A stretch of 64,000 nt of DNA from Burkholderia sp. WP9. GTDB taxonomy: Bacteria; Pseudomonadota; Gammaproteobacteria; Burkholderiales; Burkholderiaceae. The stretch lies in NCBI RefSeq assembly GCF_900104795.1, contig NZ_FNTG01000005.1, positions 62,001 through 126,000 of the forward strand, given 5' to 3'. The number at the start of each line of letters is the position of its first letter. Position 1 is the first letter of the stretch. The notes beneath the pieces were generated by a model, which ran no database searches, was not told where the DNA came from, and saw only the letters and a program-made list of their open reading frames with translations. The position numbers and the translations under genes were made by a program. Below are positions 55,741 through 64,000 of the stretch, piece after piece.

Positions 55741-56316
55741 TCACAGGCTCTGCACCGCACCCACGTAGCTCTTCGTCGCGTCTTTCAGTTGCTGTGCCGC
55801 GGCCTGCACAGGCGTTGGCAACTCGCTCAGCGCAAGTTGGGTGACAACACCATCCAGCCTCCTGCGAAGCTCTATCACGAGATCCATGACACTGGCGTCG
55901 CCGACACGGCGACGATTGCTCTGCCGGGAACCCACCAGCGAGCAATCGACAAGACGGTCAACCTTGCGAAAGTAGGCTTGGGCTGCCAGACGGTGCCTTG
56001 CATGGAGCGATGCGATGTTCGACTTTGAGAGGCAATCTCTCACGACATCGACATTCATGCCGAAATGAATCTGCAAAGCGTCCGATGCATCCGCCCGGTG
56101 AAAACATGCCACCTGGTCGAACAGCGTCTCGCCATCTCCGTCGATCAGATCAATCCAGACCTCACCGTCTTCGAGAGCGTGTCCCGAGGGATGGATCACC
56201 CGTTCGTCCTCATTGGCGGCAGCGAGCATCCGGTGGCCGTCGACATCATCAACCGGCATTTCGAAAATCTCGACCAGTTCCCCGCTTACCGCGACCTGCA
56301 TGACCAATAACGCCAT
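55741..56316 (-). CDS. Hypothetical protein
   Basis: A 191-residue acidic protein. N-terminal half beta-rich (VSGELVEIFEMPVDDVDGHRML), C-terminal half helical (LSELPTPVQAAAQQLKDATKSYVGAVQSL). No family recognised. Shorter frames exist on the opposite strand, so the call is moderate. Confidence 0.45.
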   Translation of the reverse strand: MALLVMQVAVSGELVEIFEMPVDDVDGHRMLAAANEDERVIHPSGHALEDGEVWIDLIDGDGETLFDQVACFHRADASDALQIHFGMNVDVVRDCLSKSNIASLHARHRLAAQAYFRKVDRLVDCSLVGSRQSNRRRVGDASVMDLVIELRRRLDGVVTQLALSELPTPVQAAAQQLKDATKSYVGAVQSL

Positions 56317-56699
56317 ATCTGCTCCTAGTGATGCGATTGACGGGAATAGCGTTGTGTCGATCAGGCGACCGGATCCCGTGATCCGATTGAGTGACGTTCT
56401 GGCGGGCGCAAGCTTGAGCAGCTTTGAGACGCTTCATTGCGACGTTGTGTGAGCAGTATGATTGGCGCAGATGTGACAGGCATGACGTGCTTTCTCGCAT
56501 CATGCGGGGGGGGCATACTGCGCGCCCATCTCCACCGGCCTAGTGGCGGGGCGCCAGGCGGTGTCGCCGCAATGAAATCAGTTCATGCAGGCAGGGGTGC
56601 TCTTGCTGTGTATCGTTGTGATCTGACGGGGTCTGCACCCGTGGCTCGTCGATTCTGAACGCCGTCCATCTTGCCGCTACTATGAAAGTGTATTGCCGA
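56317..56699. other. Intergenic stretch with no supported gene
   Basis: About 380 bases; no convincing frame, hairpin or promoter noted. Confidence 0.4.
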
Positions 56700-56930
56700 C
56701 TATCCGCGACTGTCGACCCAGTCACGCGCCCAGGTCGTAGCGTGTCCCAGGGCCTGCGTTTCATTATCGAAATAGTCGAGCGCGTGGAAATTGTAGGAAA
56801 CCAGATCAGCCTCAAGGGCATCTCCCCTGACGAGCAGAAGGTTGGCGGCAAACCAGCCGTCCGGCAACCGATGTGCAGAAGGGGAGACTGAATAACCGTT
56901 GTAGTGGTGAAGATGTTTATTATTTTGCAT
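56700..56930 (-). CDS. Small conserved protein near cspA
   Basis: A 76-residue protein: HHYNGYSVSPSAHRLPDGWFAANLLLVRGDALEADLVSYNFHALDYFDNETQALGHATTWARDWVDSRG. This pattern (short beta strands, FxALDYF, helical end WARDWVD) matches small Burkholderia proteins often found near cold-shock genes; function unknown. The frame is open upstream to 57032 without homology. Confidence 0.6.
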   Translation of the reverse strand: MQNNKHLHHYNGYSVSPSAHRLPDGWFAANLLLVRGDALEADLVSYNFHALDYFDNETQALGHATTWARDWVDSRG

Positions 56931-57098
56931 AAGCAATAACCGAGCGACGCCCGTACGACATCTATATCGTACAAGGGGCTTAAATTGAAAATGAAGCGAG
57001 ACGGATCGTGTCGAAAGACAAATGACGCGCACGGACGAACGCGGCGATCAGATCGGGAGCGCACGGCTCCGCGAGGATACTAGTCAGGCAGACATGCA

Positions 57099-57120
57099 AA
57101 GGGCCGGTAGACCGGCCCTT
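57099..57120 (-). terminator. Terminator of the cold-shock gene
   Basis: Perfect 10-bp stem AAGGGCCGGT (57099-57108) with ACCGGCCCTT (57111-57120), 9 bases past the cspA stop on the minus strand. Confidence 0.7.
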
Positions 57121-57128
57121 GAAATACG

Positions 57129-57332
57129 TTACTGCGGCGAGATGTTCGCGGCCTGCATACCCTTCGGGCCGCGCTTTGTCTCGTAGCTCACCTTCTGGTT
57201 TTCTGCGAGCGTCTTGAAACCGTCGCCTCGAACTTCCGAGAAGTGAGCGAAGAGATCGTCGCCGCCTGCGTCAGGAGTGATGAAGCCAAAGCCTTTGCTA
57301 TCGTTGAACCACTTAACAGTACCGGTATCCAT
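57129..57332 (-). CDS. cspA: Cold-shock protein
   Basis: A 67-residue CspA-type RNA chaperone. RNP-1 is KGFGFITP (residues about 13-20) and RNP-2 is DLFAHFSEV; ends [13 protein letters not shown]. The start at 57332 ([14 protein letters not shown]) fits the family; the open frame begins 33 bases earlier. It has its own terminator. Confidence 0.95.
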   Translation of the reverse strand: MDTGTVKWFNDSKGFGFITPDAGGDDLFAHFSEVRGDGFKTLAENQKVSYETKRGPKGMQAANISPQ

Positions 57333-57437
57333 GAGAATTCCCTGAGATAAAAACAACAGCTCCATTGCGGAGCGACATAAACTTCAAGGAAGAGGAGAGG
57401 ATAGCGAGTACCGCGCAGAAGAGGCGGAAAATGATGA

Positions 57438-57647
57438 TCAGCAATCGAGCTTCTTGAATATTTCGAGGTTCACAATACCTCGGCGAGCAGAGGCTGTCAA
57501 CGCATATCGTGAAGCGGGCTCGCTATCGAGCATCGCGTCGGTGACTTGATCACTACCGGAAATTTTATTTCGGCCCAAGGAATGCTCCGTGGCCGCTCGT
57601 TTGTTAGGCAGAAACGACTGCCAGCTAGGACCTCTGGCTGCGGACAA
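57438..57647 (-). CDS. Doubtful small hypothetical protein
   Basis: A 69-residue frame, basic N-terminus, no recognised motif. It lies upstream of cspA and could instead be part of a long cspA leader. Confidence 0.25.
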   Translation of the reverse strand: MSAARGPSWQSFLPNKRAATEHSLGRNKISGSDQVTDAMLDSEPASRYALTASARRGIVNLEIFKKLDC

Positions 57648-58095
57648 GTATAGCTGCGCAGATTGTGCGTCCGTGCAAGCCTACGAACACTTGTCGCAAG
57701 GTCGGTTCGGTAAGGTTGTGATTATGATCGCTAACGTGTGCGTGCTGCGTCCAGCGTTGGCGTAAATCCATCGGCCGGACCTTACCAGTTAGCGGCCATC
57801 CATAGTGAAATGCAATGAAGGACCGTGACGGGTCGACCTGAGCCAGACGCAGACCGCGCAGCGCCGGCCCATTTATCCATTAAGCATCGGACCGTGTCCG
57901 GCCATGAGCAGTCGTTCATCGGCTACATTACCCAGCCGTTAGAGCGGCTGCTTCTGCACCATTATGAACCATTGCACCGCGTGGGCATGCAGATCCTACG
58001 GACAGCCCTGTCGGCCACGGTTGTGAGGTGTAGTGCAAGCGATGTACGCTTCCAGGCTCCACACCGTATCCCAGTCGCTTAGCGCAGAAGCCGCC
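57648..58095. other. Intergenic stretch with no supported gene
   Basis: About 450 bases between the cold-shock region and the LysR gene; only short anonymous frames. Confidence 0.4.
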
Positions 58096-58998
58096 TTAGT
58101 CGCGGGGATCCGACACGGTCTTCCGAAGTTCGTCGGCGAACGCCCTCGCAAGTGAGGAGATGGGGCCTCGCTCTGGAAATATGACGGCGACGCGCATAGG
58201 GATCGCGTCCTCAAGCGGTCGTGTGATGACACTGCTCGAAGCAAAGGATCGGGCGGTCCATGCAGACACGATCGATACTCCTAGCCCGGCGACGACCATT
58301 GCGCTGGCCACAAGCGAGCTTGCCGTCTCGACCACCACGTTCGGCGTCGCGTTTGCCTTCGTTAATGCATCATCAATCTGGTACCGGAAGGCCGTATGTT
58401 GCGAAAGTAGCACCATGCGCTCTCCATGCAGATCGGAGAACTTGACGGTGTCCTTCGCCGCCAGACGATGGTCTCGCGGCATGATTACAACCGAACTGAC
58501 CAGTTCAAACGGCTCTACCACGATCGCGGCGCGCGAAACAGGTAGTTCGACGATGCCAACATCGATCTGGCCCGTCGAAACCAGTTCGGCGATTTGGCGC
58601 GATGGCAGACTCTGCACGGTCGCTGTGACACCAGGCCGGGCGTCCAACAAAGACCTGAGCGCCAGCGGTATGAGAGACAAGGTAAGTGCCGGCAACACCG
58701 CCACACGGATAGCGCCTGCGCGCTGGTAGCGGATGTCTTGTGCGATTTGTCCGATTCGCTCGGCTCCGATATACAGCTTCTCCACTTCGCGATACAACGT
58801 CTGCGCTTCTGACGTTGCATGCAGTCGCCGTCCACGCCGCTCAAACAATTTGAAGCCTAGCTGCATCTCAAGCAGCGCGATGGTGCGGCTGACCGCCGGC
58901 TGCGTTACGTTCATCAACTCCGCTGCACCAACCACAGTACCTGCCAGCATCACGGCTCGGAACGCCTCGATATGGCGGAGATTCGGTGAATTTCTCAT
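58096..58998 (-). CDS. LysR-family transcriptional regulator
   Basis: A 300-residue LysR protein. N-terminal winged helix: LRHIEAFRAVMLAGTVVGAAELMNVTQPAVSRTIALLEMQLGFKLFERRGRRLHAT. The effector domain follows from about residue 90. The RHIEAFRAVMLAGT opening resembles regulators of opine/amino-acid catabolism (OccR/NocR group). Divergent from the ABC transporter operon, with a 144-base gap that is AT-rich, so it probably controls that operon. Confidence 0.9.
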   Translation of the reverse strand: MRNSPNLRHIEAFRAVMLAGTVVGAAELMNVTQPAVSRTIALLEMQLGFKLFERRGRRLHATSEAQTLYREVEKLYIGAERIGQIAQDIRYQRAGAIRVAVLPALTLSLIPLALRSLLDARPGVTATVQSLPSRQIAELVSTGQIDVGIVELPVSRAAIVVEPFELVSSVVIMPRDHRLAAKDTVKFSDLHGERMVLLSQHTAFRYQIDDALTKANATPNVVVETASSLVASAMVVAGLGVSIVSAWTARSFASSSVITRPLEDAIPMRVAVIFPERGPISSLARAFADELRKTVSDPRD

Positions 58999-59142
58999 AT
59001 AACATCCAAGCATATACAGCAGATTGATTGTACCTTTTCACGCTTTTTTTTGTTCAATAGGATTCTCACAAATGGCAACCGAGGCGACGTATTGCCATTT
59101 TCAACGCACAAATATTCATCGCGCCATAACGGAGATACCCAC

Positions 59143-60180
59143 ATGGATACATGCCTTCGAATCATATGCACAGCGGCTTTTGCGGTTGTCGCGAGCGTTG
59201 CGCACGCCGACACAACGCTTTACGTCGGGGGCTACGGCGGCTCAACCGAGAAGCTGTTTGACGAAAAGCTGATACCCCAGTTTGAGAGGAATGAAAAAGG
59301 GGTCAAAGTTGTCTATGTTGCCGGTAATTCGACTGACACTCTTGCCAAAGTGGCGGCGCAAAAGGGGCGGCAAGAGCTGTCCGTGGTGATCATCGACGAC
59401 GGCCCGATGTATCAGGCTGTTGAACAGGGACTGTGCGCGCCGCTGGAGCAAACGGGACCGATCAAGGATTTGTATCCCCTCGCGCACATGGCGGGCGACC
59501 GTGCGGTTGGCATCGGCATGCTTGCGACAGGCCTCGTTTACAACAAGGCAGCCTTCGCCAAGCATGGATGGGTGCCGCCGACGTCCTGGAATGACCTGAC
59601 TGATCCCAAGTATCGCGAGAAAGTGGTGGTCCCGCCCATCAGCAACGGCTATGGGTTGCTCACTCTGCTGATGATGGCGCGGTTGAATGGTGGCGGGGAA
59701 AACAACATTGATCCCGGCTTCCAGATCATGACCAATAAAGTGGCTCCCAACGTTCTGACGTGGGAACCCTCGCCCGGCAAGATGGCGCAGATGCTGCAGA
59801 CTGGTGAGGCAACGTTAGCAGTCTGGGGCAACGGGCGCGTACAAGATGTCATCAATCAAGGGGCACCTCTCGCATTCGTCTATCCCAAGGAAGGGGCAGT
59901 GGCGCTGATGGCAGCCGCCTGCCCGATAGCTGGCGCACCTCAACCCGCATTAGCTCAGCGCTTCGTGCAATTTGTGGTTTCACCTGAAGCGCAAACGCTT
60001 CTGGCGACCGATGCTGGCTTCGGTCCCGTCAACAAGACAGTCACACTCCCTCCTGCGATTGCGGCAAAGGTCGTCTCAGGCCCTGAGAAAGTAAAGGCGC
60101 TAATCTCGCCGAACTACCAGGTTATCAACGCCAAGCGGGCCGAATGGACGGCGCGCTGGGATCGATCTGTCGAACGCTGA
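59143..60180 (+). CDS. ABC transporter substrate-binding protein (PotD-like)
   Basis: A 345-residue periplasmic binding protein with a signal peptide (CLRIICTAAFAVVASVAHA). It then reads TLYVGGYGGSTEKLFDEKLIPQFE, as in spermidine/putrescine-type (family 1) binding proteins, with GMLATGLVYNKAAF and AVWGNGRVQDVINQGAPLAFVYPKEG. GGAGA lies 8 bases before the ATG. Ligand unknown: polyamine, opine or amino acid. Confidence 0.88.
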   Translation: MDTCLRIICTAAFAVVASVAHADTTLYVGGYGGSTEKLFDEKLIPQFERNEKGVKVVYVAGNSTDTLAKVAAQKGRQELSVVIIDDGPMYQAVEQGLCAPLEQTGPIKDLYPLAHMAGDRAVGIGMLATGLVYNKAAFAKHGWVPPTSWNDLTDPKYREKVVVPPISNGYGLLTLLMMARLNGGGENNIDPGFQIMTNKVAPNVLTWEPSPGKMAQMLQTGEATLAVWGNGRVQDVINQGAPLAFVYPKEGAVALMAAACPIAGAPQPALAQRFVQFVVSPEAQTLLATDAGFGPVNKTVTLPPAIAAKVVSGPEKVKALISPNYQVINAKRAEWTARWDRSVER

Positions 60181-60188
60181 GACCTGAA

Positions 60189-61232
60189 ATGAGCTATCTA
60201 AACCTTAACGGACTGGTCAAGAAATACGATGACTTCATCGCGGTCAAGGAATGCACGCTGTCTATCGAACGCGGTGAGTTCGTCTGCCTGCTTGGACCGT
60301 CCGGATGTGGCAAAACTACTACGCTGCAGATGCTTGCTGGCCTGGTAGCGCCAAGCTCGGGAAGAATCGTCCTTGATGGTGAGGACATCACCAACGTGAA
60401 ACCCAGTGCTCGCGGCCTGGGTATCGTATTCCAGAGCTACGCGCTATTCCCGCACATGACGGTGAATGAAAACGTCAGCTTTGGGCTCGAAATGCGGCGC
60501 GTGTCTTCGTCGGAGCGTAAGCGACGCGTCAACGAAGCACTCGAACTGGTACACCTTTCAGATTTCGCGGAACGTTACCCAAAGGAGCTGTCTGGCGGGC
60601 AGCGTCAGCGCGTTGCAATGGCGCGTGCGTTGGTCATCGAGCCGCGCGTTCTTCTTCTCGACGAACCGATGGGCGCGTTGGATGCAAAACTGCGCGAGGA
60701 CATGCAGGTGGAGTTGCGCGCGCTGCAACAGCGGCTAGGAATTACCACGTTGATGGTGACGCACGACCAGGCCGAGGCGATGACCTTAGCCGACCGTGTT
60801 GTTTTGATGAACAAGGGGCTGGTTCAACAGATCGCAAGTCCGTTCGAGATGTACGAGACGCCCAATGGTAGCTTCGTATCGAAATTCCTCGGCAAAGCCA
60901 ACGTTTTCAAAGGGTTAAGCCGTAGAGGGGTGGTCGAACTCAATGGTCGTATGTTGCCGTGTCCGGTCGACTCTCCTGAGGGCGAAGTCGACTACATCGT
61001 CCGTCCTGAAAAAATACGTGAGACGGGTTCAGGAGATGGAGCGTTTACTACTGGCATGGTGATTGGCCGTCTTTTCCTTGGCAATCACTGGCTGTTGACT
61101 GCGGAGACGCCTTTCGGGCCGATCCAGTACGCCCAAATTAACAGTGGGACGTTACCGTCGGCCGAAGGAGCAACCGTCGCACTTTCATGGGACTGCGAGC
61201 ACGTACGCGTCGTGGCAAGGAGTGCAGCCTGA
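60189..61232 (+). CDS. ABC transporter ATP-binding protein (PotA-like)
   Basis: A 347-residue ATPase. Walker A GPSGCGKTT near residue 39; Q-loop VFQSYALFPHMTV; signature LSGGQRQRVAMARAL near 135; Walker B VLLLDEPMGALD; H-loop VTHDQAEAM. A C-terminal TOBE-like regulatory domain follows. Starts 8 bases after the binding protein gene; its stop overlaps the next start. Confidence 0.93.
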   Translation: MSYLNLNGLVKKYDDFIAVKECTLSIERGEFVCLLGPSGCGKTTTLQMLAGLVAPSSGRIVLDGEDITNVKPSARGLGIVFQSYALFPHMTVNENVSFGLEMRRVSSSERKRRVNEALELVHLSDFAERYPKELSGGQRQRVAMARALVIEPRVLLLDEPMGALDAKLREDMQVELRALQQRLGITTLMVTHDQAEAMTLADRVVLMNKGLVQQIASPFEMYETPNGSFVSKFLGKANVFKGLSRRGVVELNGRMLPCPVDSPEGEVDYIVRPEKIRETGSGDGAFTTGMVIGRLFLGNHWLLTAETPFGPIQYAQINSGTLPSAEGATVALSWDCEHVRVVARSAA

Positions 61233-62083
61233 TGGGAACCGCGCGCAATTCACTTCCTTACACCTTGTCCAGTCCGGCTGCGCTCGTGATGCTGGCGTTC
61301 GTGGCGGTCCCGCTGGTTCTCACGTTGTCGCAGAGCCTATACGGCACCCTTGGCAACGGTGTCGCACATCTGTCGTTCATGCAGTATCGGGAAGTGTTCG
61401 GAGACACGTATTACCGGAACATCTACCTCCGCACGTTTGAGCTTTCGGTAGTGGTCACGTTCATCTGCATTCTGATTGGCGTTCCGGAAGCATATGTCCT
61501 TAGCCGCCTCTCACAAAGATGGCGCGCGTTGTCCATGTTCGTGGTGCTTGGCCCGCTCCTTATGTCCGTGGTCGTTCGAACTTTGGGCTGGGCTGTGCTG
61601 TTGGGTAGTGACGGTATCATTAATTCGACGCTTCTTCGGCTCGGCCTCATAGACGAGCCGATCAGGATGATGTTCACGTTCACCGGAATCGTCATAGCTC
61701 TCGTGCATGTACTGGTGCCTTTTATGGTGTTGGCCGTATGGACATCACTTCAAAAGGCCGACTTGTCTACGGAACAGGCGGCGGAGACGCTCGGCGCCTC
61801 ACCTTTGACTATTCTGCGGAGAATCGTCTTCCCGCAGGTAATCCCCGGTGTTCTTTCCGGCGGTCTCATCGTGTTTGCGCTAACTGCAAGCGCGTTTGCG
61901 ACCCCAGCCATTATTGGCGGACGCCGCCTTAAGGTCGTCCCGACCACCATCTACGACGAGATTCTGAGCAACCTTAACTGGCCACTCGGCACTGCGCTCG
62001 CCGTGGTGCTGATGGTGGCCGTGCTTTTGGTCTCCATCGGAGTCGGACGTTACGTCGAAAATCGATACAAACAGGTGTTCTGA
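61232..62083 (+). CDS. ABC transporter permease (PotB-like)
   Basis: A 283-residue permease with about six TM segments and the EAA loop EQAAETLGASPLTILRRIVFPQVIPGVLSG. The ATG overlaps the ATPase stop by one base (TGATG); the longer frame upstream is not used. Couples to the neighbouring permease and ATPase. Confidence 0.92.
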   Translation: MGTARNSLPYTLSSPAALVMLAFVAVPLVLTLSQSLYGTLGNGVAHLSFMQYREVFGDTYYRNIYLRTFELSVVVTFICILIGVPEAYVLSRLSQRWRALSMFVVLGPLLMSVVVRTLGWAVLLGSDGIINSTLLRLGLIDEPIRMMFTFTGIVIALVHVLVPFMVLAVWTSLQKADLSTEQAAETLGASPLTILRRIVFPQVIPGVLSGGLIVFALTASAFATPAIIGGRRLKVVPTTIYDEILSNLNWPLGTALAVVLMVAVLLVSIGVGRYVENRYKQVF

Positions 62084-62877
62084 TGCGTCGAACTCCCGCG
62101 TTCCTTCTTGTGTTTCACGTGCTTTTCGCGATTTTTATGGTCGCGCCTATCGCCACAGTGATTCTTGTTGCATTTACCGACAAGGGCTACGTATCCATGC
62201 CTTTCGATGGAGCGTCGCTACGTTGGTTTCGGGCCATCTTGGACGCACAGGACTTTATCGACGCGTTCGAACGCAGCTTGGGCTTGGCAGCAAGCGCTGC
62301 AACATTTGCGACGTTATTGGCCATCCCGGCTGGTCTGGCAATAGCGTGGTTTCGCTTCTGGGGACGGGAACTCGTGATGAGCTTGCTACTTTCCCCACTA
62401 ATGATTCCAAACGTGGTTCTAGGCATCGCTTTGCTGCGATTCTTCACGCAGATGAACGTGTCCGGGTCTATGTCGACGCTGGTGTTAGCTCACACCCTCA
62501 TCGTCTTACCGTACGCATTGCGCCTGGTGGTCGCGTCGGCGGCAGGGTTTGATCGCTCGGTGACTTACGCTGCGCAAACACTTGGTGCTTCAGGCTGGAC
62601 AGCCTTTCGCCGAATCGAACTTCCGCTCATTGTGTCGGGCGTCGCGGGTGGTTGGTTGATCGCTTTCATCAGCAGTTTCGATGAGCTAACAATGTCCATC
62701 TTCGTGTCATCGGCCTCAACAGTTACCCTTCCAGTGCGAATGTATAACTACATCTCGAACACAATTGACCCGCTGCTGGCATCTGTGTCGACGGTACTTA
62801 TCGTGATCACCCTTTTGTTGATGCTCTTGCTCGACAGATTCTTCGGTCTAGACCGCGTACTTTCTGGAAAAGTATGA
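62083..62877 (+). CDS. ABC transporter permease (PotC-like)
   Basis: A 264-residue permease, six TM segments, EAA loop YAAQTLGASGWTAFRRIELPLIVSGVAGG. Start overlaps the previous stop (TGATG). Its own stop overlaps the start of a 49-codon frame (ATGA). Confidence 0.92.
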   Translation: MRRTPAFLLVFHVLFAIFMVAPIATVILVAFTDKGYVSMPFDGASLRWFRAILDAQDFIDAFERSLGLAASAATFATLLAIPAGLAIAWFRFWGRELVMSLLLSPLMIPNVVLGIALLRFFTQMNVSGSMSTLVLAHTLIVLPYALRLVVASAAGFDRSVTYAAQTLGASGWTAFRRIELPLIVSGVAGGWLIAFISSFDELTMSIFVSSASTVTLPVRMYNYISNTIDPLLASVSTVLIVITLLLMLLLDRFFGLDRVLSGKV

Positions 62878-63023
62878 AAACGGACAACTTCACTGACTTT
62901 CTTGTAACAAGCAGCGGAGTCGCTTCCGTCTCGGCATCGCCGACGATCGGCACGGCTCTGCGGATCGTCCTGCGTGAGCGCATGGCCGGACTGAACCACA
63001 TTATGATCGGAGAAGCCCCATGA
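62874..63023 (+). CDS. 49-residue ORF coupled to both neighbours
   Basis: ATG at 62874 overlaps the permease stop (ATGA), and its own TGA overlaps the ATG of the oxidase (ATGA at 63020). It would encode a 49-residue protein, starting MKTDNFTDFLVTSSGV and ending NHIMIGEAP, with no known motif. It fills exactly what would otherwise be the only gap in the operon. It may be a small subunit, or just a translated spacer that couples the oxidase to the transporter genes. Confidence 0.45.
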   Translation: MKTDNFTDFLVTSSGVASVSASPTIGTALRIVLRERMAGLNHIMIGEAP

Positions 63024-64000
63024 CAGTCTCACGCATCGCCAGCCCCGGCGTACTCGCGGATGTGATCGTTGTAGGCGGCGGCATCGTCGGATCTGCAGTC
63101 GCCTACGGGCTTGCCCGCGAAGGCGCGCGGGTGACCGTGCTTGACGACGATGACGGCAGCTTTCGCGCCTCACGCGGTAACTTCGGCCTGGTATGGATTC
63201 AGGGCAAGGGATACGGCCTGTCGCCTTACGCGCGTTGGTCGCGCAATTCGGCGATGTGCTGGCCGGAATTGGCCCAGGCGCTGCTAAGCGAAGCAAATGT
63301 TGACGTTGCCCTGAAGCAGCCAGGCGGCTTTCACTTCTGCTTCAATGACGATGAACTCGCTGAACGCGAGAAGCGCATGTCGACGCTCAGGGTCGAACTC
63401 GGCGATTACGCCTATGAGATGCTCGACGCTGCCGAAGTGCGTCAGCGCATTCCGCAAATAGGGCCCGCCGTGATCGGCGCGAGCTACACGCCGATGGATG
63501 GCCATGTCAATCCGTTGAAGCTGCTGCGCGGCCTACACACCGCGATGGAGAAGCGCGGTGTCCGGCTTGTACCGGGGGAGCGTGCGGAGCGCATTGTGCC
63601 GGAGGCGGGCAGCTTCACGGTGCACGGGAGGCGCGATGTGCATCGCGCAGCGCGCGTTGTGCTTGCCGCTGGGCTCGGCAATCGGGAGCTCGCGCCTTTC
63701 GTCGGACTGCATGCGCCCGTCACGCCGAATCGCGGGCAGGTGCTGGTAAGCGAGCGGGTCGCTCCGTTTCTCCACTACCCTACGCTTAACGTGCGCCAGA
63801 CCGATGAAGGCACCGTGCAGTTCGGCGATTCAATGGAAGAAGTCGGCTTTGACGATTTCACGACGACACACGTCCTCGCCGACATCGCCCGGCGAGGCGT
63901 CCGCGCCTTTCCGATGCTGAGCCAGGTGCGGCTCGTGCGCATGTGGGCGGCGCTGCGCGTTCTGAGCCCCGACGGCTTCCCGATATACGACGAATCCGAG
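63020..64000 (+). CDS. FAD-dependent oxidoreductase (DAO family), N-terminal part
   Basis: The frame is open to the right edge (327 codons seen). The dinucleotide-binding motif DVIVVGGGIVGSAVAYGLAREGARVTVLDD lies at residues about 14-43. It then reads NFGLVWIQGKGYG, GHVNPLKLLRGLHTAM, ARVVLAAGLGN and TPNRGQVLVSERV, as in D-amino acid/sarcosine/opine oxidase (subunit B) enzymes. GGAGAAG precedes the ATG. As the last gene seen of the transporter operon, it probably oxidises the imported substrate. Confidence 0.88.
   Translation, partial: MTVSRIASPGVLADVIVVGGGIVGSAVAYGLAREGARVTVLDDDDGSFRASRGNFGLVWIQGKGYGLSPYARWSRNSAMCWPELAQALLSEANVDVALKQPGGFHFCFNDDELAEREKRMSTLRVELGDYAYEMLDAAEVRQRIPQIGPAVIGASYTPMDGHVNPLKLLRGLHTAMEKRGVRLVPGERAERIVPEAGSFTVHGRRDVHRAARVVLAAGLGNRELAPFVGLHAPVTPNRGQVLVSERVAPFLHYPTLNVRQTDEGTVQFGDSMEEVGFDDFTTTHVLADIARRGVRAFPMLSQVRLVRMWAALRVLSPDGFPIYDESE

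Noticed and set aside
1..64000. CRISPR arrays, rRNA or tRNA genes
   Set aside because: No regularly spaced repeats, no rRNA-like sequence and no convincing cloverleaf were seen by eye; a tRNA scan was not possible.

Overview
The window looks like Burkholderiaceae DNA, most likely Paraburkholderia, Caballeronia or Burkholderia. The evidence is high GC, a hopanoid transporter HpnN, DUF4148 and DUF3717 proteins, a nar cluster with PpiC and P450 partners, and IS families common in that group. The density of mobile elements, broken genes and plasmid-transfer genes points to a megaplasmid, a secondary replicon or an island-rich chromosomal stretch.

Layout. 1-2059: the end of an MFS transporter and a ClC chloride transporter. 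2.7-13.2 kb: a conjugation/maintenance module. It has a MobQ/TraA relaxase with helicase domain, a divergent TraD-like accessory protein with an RSF1010-like oriT candidate between them, a large ParB-like protein and a KlcA/ArdB antirestriction protein. The last two are divergent and share a perfect 43-bp inverted leader. A set of small unknown genes follows, interrupted by an IS1111-type (IS110 family) element. 13.7-33.4 kb: an anaerobic/nitrate-respiration island with two decaying sdhB copies, DUF488, a uracil-DNA glycosylase family protein, cupin, hemerythrin, an AhpD-like protein, an HMA-like protein, NnrS, narGHJI, PpiC, NarK, a cytochrome P450, an IS5-interrupted PAS gene and the last 50 codons of an FNR-type regulator. 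33.4-38.3 kb: an IS66 element, then an IS2-like element inside an IS701 remnant. 38.5-46.5 kb: HpnN, gene fragments, an amino-acid permease, DUF3293, an IS630 remnant and a secreted DUF4148 protein. 47-52.6 kb: a MarR regulator and an mnmH (selU) gene split by a group II intron, with an IS1182 element exactly at the 5' exon-intron junction. 52.6-58 kb: fragments (VirB11 ATPase, chemotaxis receptor, response regulator) and small regulatory genes (H-NS-like, cold shock). 58-64 kb: a LysR regulator divergent from an intact spermidine/putrescine-type ABC transporter operon that continues, through an unannotated 49-codon ORF, into a FAD-dependent oxidase running off the window.

How the genes work together. 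NarK, NarGHI, NarJ and the parvulin give nitrate uptake and respiration; NnrS, the hemerythrin and the AhpD-like protein fit handling of nitrosative or redox stress. The likely local regulators (FNR-like, PAS) are both broken by IS elements, so control would have to come from elsewhere. The relaxase, oriT and ParB/KlcA block is a mobilisation module without a visible mating-pair apparatus; the only T4SS-like gene is a truncated virB11 40 kb away. The ABC/oxidase operon looks like uptake plus oxidation of an amino acid, opine or polyamine under LysR control.

All calls were made by reading the sequence and protein motifs; no database search was run.
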